NCBI RefSeq assembly: GCF_002029255.1
Contig: NZ_MZGT01000014.1
Location: 1 to 64,000 of the forward strand
Source: Clostridium chromiireducens
Lineage (GTDB): Bacteria > Bacillota > Clostridia > Clostridiales > Clostridiaceae
Length of the DNA: 64,000 nt
Direction: 5' to 3'
Shown: positions 59,452-64,000 of the stretch, one piece after another
Position numbering within the stretch: the stretch's first letter is position 1
Layout: each line of letters begins with the position of its first letter
Position numbers and translations under genes: made by a program
The notes under the pieces: generated by a model
What the model was told of the DNA's origin: nothing
Seen by the model: the letters and a program-made list of their open reading frames with translations, nothing else
The model's database searches: none

Positions 59452-62088
59452 TTACAGACTATTAATATATCGTCTGTACTTTCTGGTGTTTGACTCTACT
59501 AAATACTCTTTATTTATAACATCTACAAGCGCATCTAATTTTTCATAAAAAACTACAATTATGTCATTTTCATTACTGGCACTTATAGCATGTTTTAAGG
59601 CTTCTACTTCGTCTAAGCATATATCTATATCTGCATTTTTATTTGCTTTTAATATAGATTTTTCTAAAATTTCTGCAATTTCTCCAACATTTCTGCCACG
59701 TCTATCTTTATCCTCTTTTATAATTATCTTATCTAAGCTATTGGCACATATTTCTCCAATCGCATACCCTATATCATCTTTTCTATCTCCTGGTATTCCA
59801 ATCACACCAATAAGATTACTTTTTCCTTTCATCTTCTTCAATGAAGATATAACCGCCTTATATCCCTCTATATTATGGGCATAATCTAAAATAACTTTTC
59901 TACCATAATAATTATATACATTAAACCTTCCACTATTGTATTTTCCATCCAATTTAAAATCCATAAATGCTTTTGAGATAATACAATAATCAATATTTAG
60001 ACCTACCAATCCTGCACAAGCTGCCATAGCATTTTCGATATTATACTCCAGTTGTCCATTATAAGATATAGGTAATTCTTTTACTGAAACTACCTCATAT
60101 TTTTTATTTTTGTTTACTACACATATAATATCATTTTCTATGAAGACAGCTATTTTACCATTATTTATATTCTCTTGTATCAAAGGATTCTCTTTTGACT
60201 TAGAGAAATAAATCTTCTCAGCTTCAAGCCTATTAATTATAGTTTTACTGTATTTATCATCAGCATTTATTACCACAACTCCATTAGGTTTTACCGCTTC
60301 CCCAACTAATGCTTTTGTAAAACTTAGTTCTTCAATAGTATTAATTTCATCTAAACCCAAATGGTCATTTGTTATATTGGTTACAACAGCTACATCTGCA
60401 AGATCATACGCTAACCCCCTTTTTACCAATCCACCTCTAGCCGTTTCTAAAACTGCTACCTCTACATCTTTATTTAATAAAACTGTCCTTGCACTTTCAA
60501 ATCCTGCATCATCACCCTTATGAATGCATTTGTCGTTTATATATATACCATCAGTTGATGTCATTCCTACAGTATTACTCACTTTTCTTAGCACATGACT
60601 TATTAGTCTTGTAGTTGTTGTTTTTCCATTTGTTCCAGTAACAGAAACTATAGGAATATTATATGGCTTTTCATCATAAAGCATTTCTAAAATCGCTTTT
60701 CCTACATTTCTCGTTCTTCCTTTTAGAGGATAATGGTGCATTCTTATTCCTGGAGCAGCATTTACCTCCAATATAACACCATTGTTCTTTTCAAGTGGAA
60801 CACTTATGTCCTTTGTACAGATATCAACTCCACATATATCTAACCCTAAAGTTTTCGCCGCATTTATACAATGTTCAATATTTTCTTCACAAATTTCATC
60901 AGTACAATCTACTGCCATACCACCAGTTGAAAGATTTGCATTTTCTCTTAATAATATTTTTTCTCCGTCTTTAGGTATATAGTTTAATTCTAATCCTCTT
61001 TTTGAGAGACAAGAAATTAATTCTTGATTAATTTTTATTTTAGTTAATGCTTTTTCGTGATCTTCTCCTCTAAGAGGATCCTCATTAATAACATCAATTA
61101 ATTTCTTTAAAGTATCCTTGCCATTTCCAATAACAAAAGGTGCGAGTCTTAACGATGCCGCCACCACCTTATAGTTTACTACACAAACTCTATAATCTCT
61201 TCCATCAAGATATTTTTCAAGAATTATATCCTTTTGCTTTTTCTTTAAATTCATGAATGCTTCAACTAATTGCTTCTGATTATTTATATTAAGGATTACC
61301 CCTTGACCCTTATTTCCACATTGAGGTTTTAATACTACTGGATATCCTACTCTCTCTGCTTCCTGTAATAATCCGATTAAATTATGTACCTTGCTTCCTT
61401 CTGCTACAGGAATATTCTGATTTTGAAGTAATTGTTTTGTTAAAAGCTTATCACAAGATATATCAACACCTACACACTTTGTTTTACTTCCTATTGATGC
61501 TTCTATTATTCTACCAGCTTTTCCATATCCTATTTGATATATATTGCTATCACCAAGTTGCATTACCGGAAGATTATATTCTTTCGCTGCATCACAAATT
61601 GCTTTTGTAGTTGCTCCCATTTGCTCATTTTGTAGAATTTCTTTTATAATATCTATTCTTCCACTAAAATCTATTTGGTTTTGTTTAATTAATGAATTTA
61701 CTAAATCAATAGCTAAATTAGCAATTTCAGTAGCAGTATTTTTATATTCATATTGGATGATGATATAATACATATCCCCCTCAATTTCTCTTGCCTTTCC
61801 ATATGAAACATCCATACCCAAATTATTTTGTATTGCAATCATTATATGTTCACAAATATGTGCTAAGTATGTTCCTTCACTGAGTCTTTTAACAAAGCCT
61901 CCTTCTTCATCAATACCACATCTATGATTTTTTAACTCTGGTATAATATTAACAAGATTAAAATTGAAATTTGGTATATCCTTGCTTGGAATTTCACAAT
62001 ATCCTTCTAAATCGACATCTATTCTTATACACTTTTTATGAGAATAAACATTCTGTCCTTCATATATTCTCTTTTGTAGTATCTTCAT
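59452..62088 (-). CDS. cphA: Cyanophycin synthetase
   Basis: Polymerises aspartate and arginine into cyanophycin, a nitrogen-storage polymer. The 878-residue protein has an N-terminal domain, an ATP-grasp domain (VLKPQCGNKGQGVILNI near 254; EVNAAPGIRMHHYP near 442) and a Mur-ligase-like domain with P-loop VTGTNGKTTTTRLISHVL near 485. Sequence and length (about 870) match the family. The ATG at 62088 follows GAGGAGG and overlaps the cphB stop. In Clostridium perfringens cphA has been linked to spores. Its neighbours here are sporulation genes, which supports that reading. Confidence 0.95.
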   Translation of the reverse strand: MKILQKRIYEGQNVYSHKKCIRIDVDLEGYCEIPSKDIPNFNFNLVNIIPELKNHRCGIDEEGGFVKRLSEGTYLAHICEHIMIAIQNNLGMDVSYGKAREIEGDMYYIIIQYEYKNTATEIANLAIDLVNSLIKQNQIDFSGRIDIIKEILQNEQMGATTKAICDAAKEYNLPVMQLGDSNIYQIGYGKAGRIIEASIGSKTKCVGVDISCDKLLTKQLLQNQNIPVAEGSKVHNLIGLLQEAERVGYPVVLKPQCGNKGQGVILNINNQKQLVEAFMNLKKKQKDIILEKYLDGRDYRVCVVNYKVVAASLRLAPFVIGNGKDTLKKLIDVINEDPLRGEDHEKALTKIKINQELISCLSKRGLELNYIPKDGEKILLRENANLSTGGMAVDCTDEICEENIEHCINAAKTLGLDICGVDICTKDISVPLEKNNGVILEVNAAPGIRMHHYPLKGRTRNVGKAILEMLYDEKPYNIPIVSVTGTNGKTTTTRLISHVLRKVSNTVGMTSTDGIYINDKCIHKGDDAGFESARTVLLNKDVEVAVLETARGGLVKRGLAYDLADVAVVTNITNDHLGLDEINTIEELSFTKALVGEAVKPNGVVVINADDKYSKTIINRLEAEKIYFSKSKENPLIQENINNGKIAVFIENDIICVVNKNKKYEVVSVKELPISYNGQLEYNIENAMAACAGLVGLNIDYCIISKAFMDFKLDGKYNSGRFNVYNYYGRKVILDYAHNIEGYKAVISSLKKMKGKSNLIGVIGIPGDRKDDIGYAIGEICANSLDKIIIKEDKDRRGRNVGEIAEILEKSILKANKNADIDICLDEVEALKHAISASNENDIIVVFYEKLDALVDVINKEYLVESNTRKYRRYINSL

Positions 62089-62905
62089 GACTAAACTTTT
62101 CCTCCTCAAAAGGTGACTTTTTTATAAGATCAAATTTATTTCCATCAGTTAATACATGTAATTTAACATTGTGCATACTTAAAATATCATCCGCGTATAA
62201 TTCTGAGACATTAGTATAAGTAATTGCACTACCATCAATAAAATAAACTGCCCCTTCTCCTATAACTTCTATTCTTCCGGATTGATTAACTATTATTCCC
62301 GTATTTTCATCTATTCCTATTCCTAAAACTTCAGGATTTTGTGCGATTCCTGTTAATAACCTTCCTATTCTTCCTCTTTGAGCAAAATGTTGATCAATTA
62401 TAACATCTTTAATTAACCCTAGTCCTGGAGACATTTTTAATGTACATTTTCTTGGATCATCATCATCTTGTCCTTGAACTATCATTGTGTCACTCATTAC
62501 AGATGCCCCTGCTGAAGTCCCTACTATAAATGCACCATTCTTCCATGCTTCTTCTAACGCATCGTAAACTGGAGTTCCACCAATTAAACTTGTTATTTTT
62601 AATTGATCTCCTCCTGTAAAAAATATTAATGCAGACTCTCTTATTAGTTCTACATTCATATCGTCAGATGCTTCTGTTCTCTCGCTTATATCTAATACTT
62701 TTATATTTTTTACTCCAAGCTCTCCAAAAACTTCTTTATATTTACTCGCGGCTTCTTTGGGATAGTCAGTTGCGATTGTTGCAACTAATAATACATCTTC
62801 ATTCTTATCAATAGAATCACATACTCTTTTTAGAATTTCTTTTTTTCCTTCTTTATCTTCTGCTCCTCCAATGATTATTAAATTACCACTTAAAACTTTT
62901 TTCAA
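62060..62905 (-). CDS. cphB: Cyanophycinase
   Basis: Hydrolyses cyanophycin to beta-Asp-Arg dipeptides. The 281-residue S51-family serine protease has the nucleophile in GTSAGASVMSD near residue 131 and the conserved DQHFAQRGRIGRL near 170. The TTG start follows GAGGTGATAAAA. Its end overlaps the cphA start by 29 bp, so the degradative and synthetic enzymes are translationally coupled. Confidence 0.94.
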   Translation of the reverse strand: MKKVLSGNLIIIGGAEDKEGKKEILKRVCDSIDKNEDVLLVATIATDYPKEAASKYKEVFGELGVKNIKVLDISERTEASDDMNVELIRESALIFFTGGDQLKITSLIGGTPVYDALEEAWKNGAFIVGTSAGASVMSDTMIVQGQDDDDPRKCTLKMSPGLGLIKDVIIDQHFAQRGRIGRLLTGIAQNPEVLGIGIDENTGIIVNQSGRIEVIGEGAVYFIDGSAITYTNVSELYADDILSMHNVKLHVLTDGNKFDLIKKSPFEEEKFSHEDTTKENI

Positions 62906-62975
62906 ATTTTATCACCTCATATCATGCATTACATATTCTATCCACGAATTTTAATAATTATTCAAAAAATTAGCT

Positions 62976-63014
62976 TCAACAAAAAGAGGCTTCCAGATAA
63001 CTATAAAGCCTCTT
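62976..63014 (-). terminator. Terminator of the sipL-like gene
   Basis: AAGAGGCTT/AAGCCTCTT stem followed by TTTGTTG on the minus strand, about 35 bp past its stop. Confidence 0.8.
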
Positions 63015-63048
63015 GAAACCTCTCTTTATTTTATGAACTTATTATTTC

Positions 63049-64000
63049 CTAAAAAATAGCTCTTCCCGGAATTATTAATTTTCTTCCCTCTTCTATATGT
63101 TCAGGATCCTCAATTTTATTTATTTTAATCAGATCATTTACTGTTGTATTATACTTCTTAGCCAAATCCCAAAAAGTATCGCCTTTACCCACAACATAAA
63201 TAGTTATGCTTGCTTTTTTTTCTGGAATATCTCCCTCTTCCTCAATTATGTCTGAAATAAATTCTTTATTTACTTCGTATAAAACCTTGCCAGATAATAT
63301 TATATTGGCTTTAATTGCTATACTATTTCCTTCTATTGCTGCATCTATGTTTTCTAAATTTGCTTTCACTATAGATTTCATATTTTCGTCAGCACCACTA
63401 ATATCTATCATTGCTGAAAATGGTATTTCAGCTTTAATATGTGATAAATATTTTTCCTCATCTGTTGTCTTGTATAGCACATCTGCTTTAACAATGCCTT
63501 CTACAACAACTCGATCTCTCATAACTTGCTTATCAGTTATTATTATAGTTCCATTTGCAGATATAATATGTTCAGGTCTTAAATCATTATCTTTCAATTG
63601 AATATTATACTTAATTATTGATTCAGAGTTATTAATTCCATGTAGAATGCCAACCTCATGTTCATCTTTCTTAAGCCCAAGCAAACATTTAGTAGAATAT
63701 GCATCTTTAATTGTATCTATATTTTCCTTTGAAAATATTTTAACATTCGCTCTCACTACGAACTCATCATTTACGATTCTTACTTCTCCCAAGTCGTCTT
63801 CTTCTAACATTAAGTCATTATTTAACACTTCATATGAAACATTTGGAATCATATCTGATGTAATGCCTCTAATTTCTTCTTCTTTTGATAAGTAAACATC
63901 GTCCTCTAACGGAATTAATTCTCTAGAATCCTCTCCTTTGTATAAAATATTTAATTTACAGTAACATCCAAGATATATTTTGTCGTCTACAATTTTTATT
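63049..64000 (-). CDS. DUF3794-LysM protein, SipL-like (5-prime end outside window)
   Basis: At least 317 residues; the frame stays open to the window edge, so the start is missing. DUF3794-type beta repeats are visible (for example VEGIVKADVLYKTTDEEKYLSHIK and the upstream KIVDDKIYLGCYCKLNILYK). A C-terminal LysM domain follows (VVGKGDTFWDLAKKYNTT then INKIEDPEHIEEGRKLIIPG). This layout matches SipL, which in C. difficile binds SpoIVA and helps build the spore coat. Its place before cphB-cphA and spoIIR supports a sporulation role. Confidence 0.85.
   Translation of the reverse strand, partial: IKIVDDKIYLGCYCKLNILYKGEDSRELIPLEDDVYLSKEEEIRGITSDMIPNVSYEVLNNDLMLEEDDLGEVRIVNDEFVVRANVKIFSKENIDTIKDAYSTKCLLGLKKDEHEVGILHGINNSESIIKYNIQLKDNDLRPEHIISANGTIIITDKQVMRDRVVVEGIVKADVLYKTTDEEKYLSHIKAEIPFSAMIDISGADENMKSIVKANLENIDAAIEGNSIAIKANIILSGKVLYEVNKEFISDIIEEEGDIPEKKASITIYVVGKGDTFWDLAKKYNTTVNDLIKINKIEDPEHIEEGRKLIIPGRAIF

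Overview
This AT-rich 64 kb window is chromosomal DNA of an endospore-forming, anaerobic Clostridium (sensu stricto). Evidence: very low GC; sporulation genes spoIID, spoIIQ, spoIIID, spoIIR, yyaC and a sipL-like gene; a type III glutamine synthetase; a thiolase (thlA) with a strong clostridial promoter placed next to an F-type ATP synthase operon; and a raiA-motif RNA upstream of hpf. The C. beijerinckii/C. butyricum group is my best guess, from memory of gene order rather than from any comparison. Nearly all genes lie on the minus strand, so transcription mostly runs from high to low coordinates. Much of the order (pyrG-rho-rpmE-tdk-prmC-prfA-sua5-rpiB-upp-wecB-atp operon-ywmB-murA-spoIID-spoIIQ-spoIIID-mbl) resembles the long syntenic block known from Bacillus subtilis.

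Layout: 0-14.7 kb holds glnN (plus strand), a ROK kinase, a DMT exporter, a Gfo/Idh/MocA oxidoreductase, tex, an M50 site-2 protease, a CPBP-like membrane protein, an OmpR-type two-component system, and decayed genes (an alpha/beta-hydrolase fragment; a MerR-type regulator that kept its 19-bp-spacer promoter; a membrane protein tail). 14.7-25.3 kb holds prfB with its programmed +1 frameshift, secA, hpf, the raiA noncoding RNA, comF, a degenerate ComFA-like gene, recD2 and metK. 25.3-26.6 kb holds a SAM-I riboswitch and a seven-gene tRNA array (Tyr/Val/Thr) formed by tandem duplication. 26.7-33.7 kb is the mbl-spoIIID-spoIIQ-spoIID-murA-ywmB cell-envelope and sporulation block. 34-40.6 kb is the complete atpIBEFHAGDC operon. 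41.3-51.2 kb holds thlA, wecB, dCMP deaminase, upp, rpiB, sua5, a PH-like membrane protein, prfA, a DUF1385-PrmC fusion and tdk. 51.5-56.5 kb holds rpmE, a diacylglycerol glycosyltransferase, rho and pyrG. 56.6-64 kb holds a DUF1934 protein, spoIIR, ispE, cphA, cphB and a sipL-like gene cut by the window edge.

Themes: (i) sporulation genes dominate the right third and the 27-31 kb region, with recognisable sigma-F-like promoters before spoIIQ and spoIIR; (ii) translation termination and hibernation functions recur (prfA, prfB, prmC, hpf, raiA RNA); (iii) central energy metabolism (thlA with a Rex-like operator, ATP synthase). The most interesting noncoding signals are the raiA RNA, a small family of related intergenic hairpin repeats (near 25.5, 30.2, 33.8 and 51.4 kb), a triplicated 40-bp repeat between rpiB and upp, and the tandem tRNA array. 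I saw no phage, intact transposon, CRISPR array or obvious new defence system.
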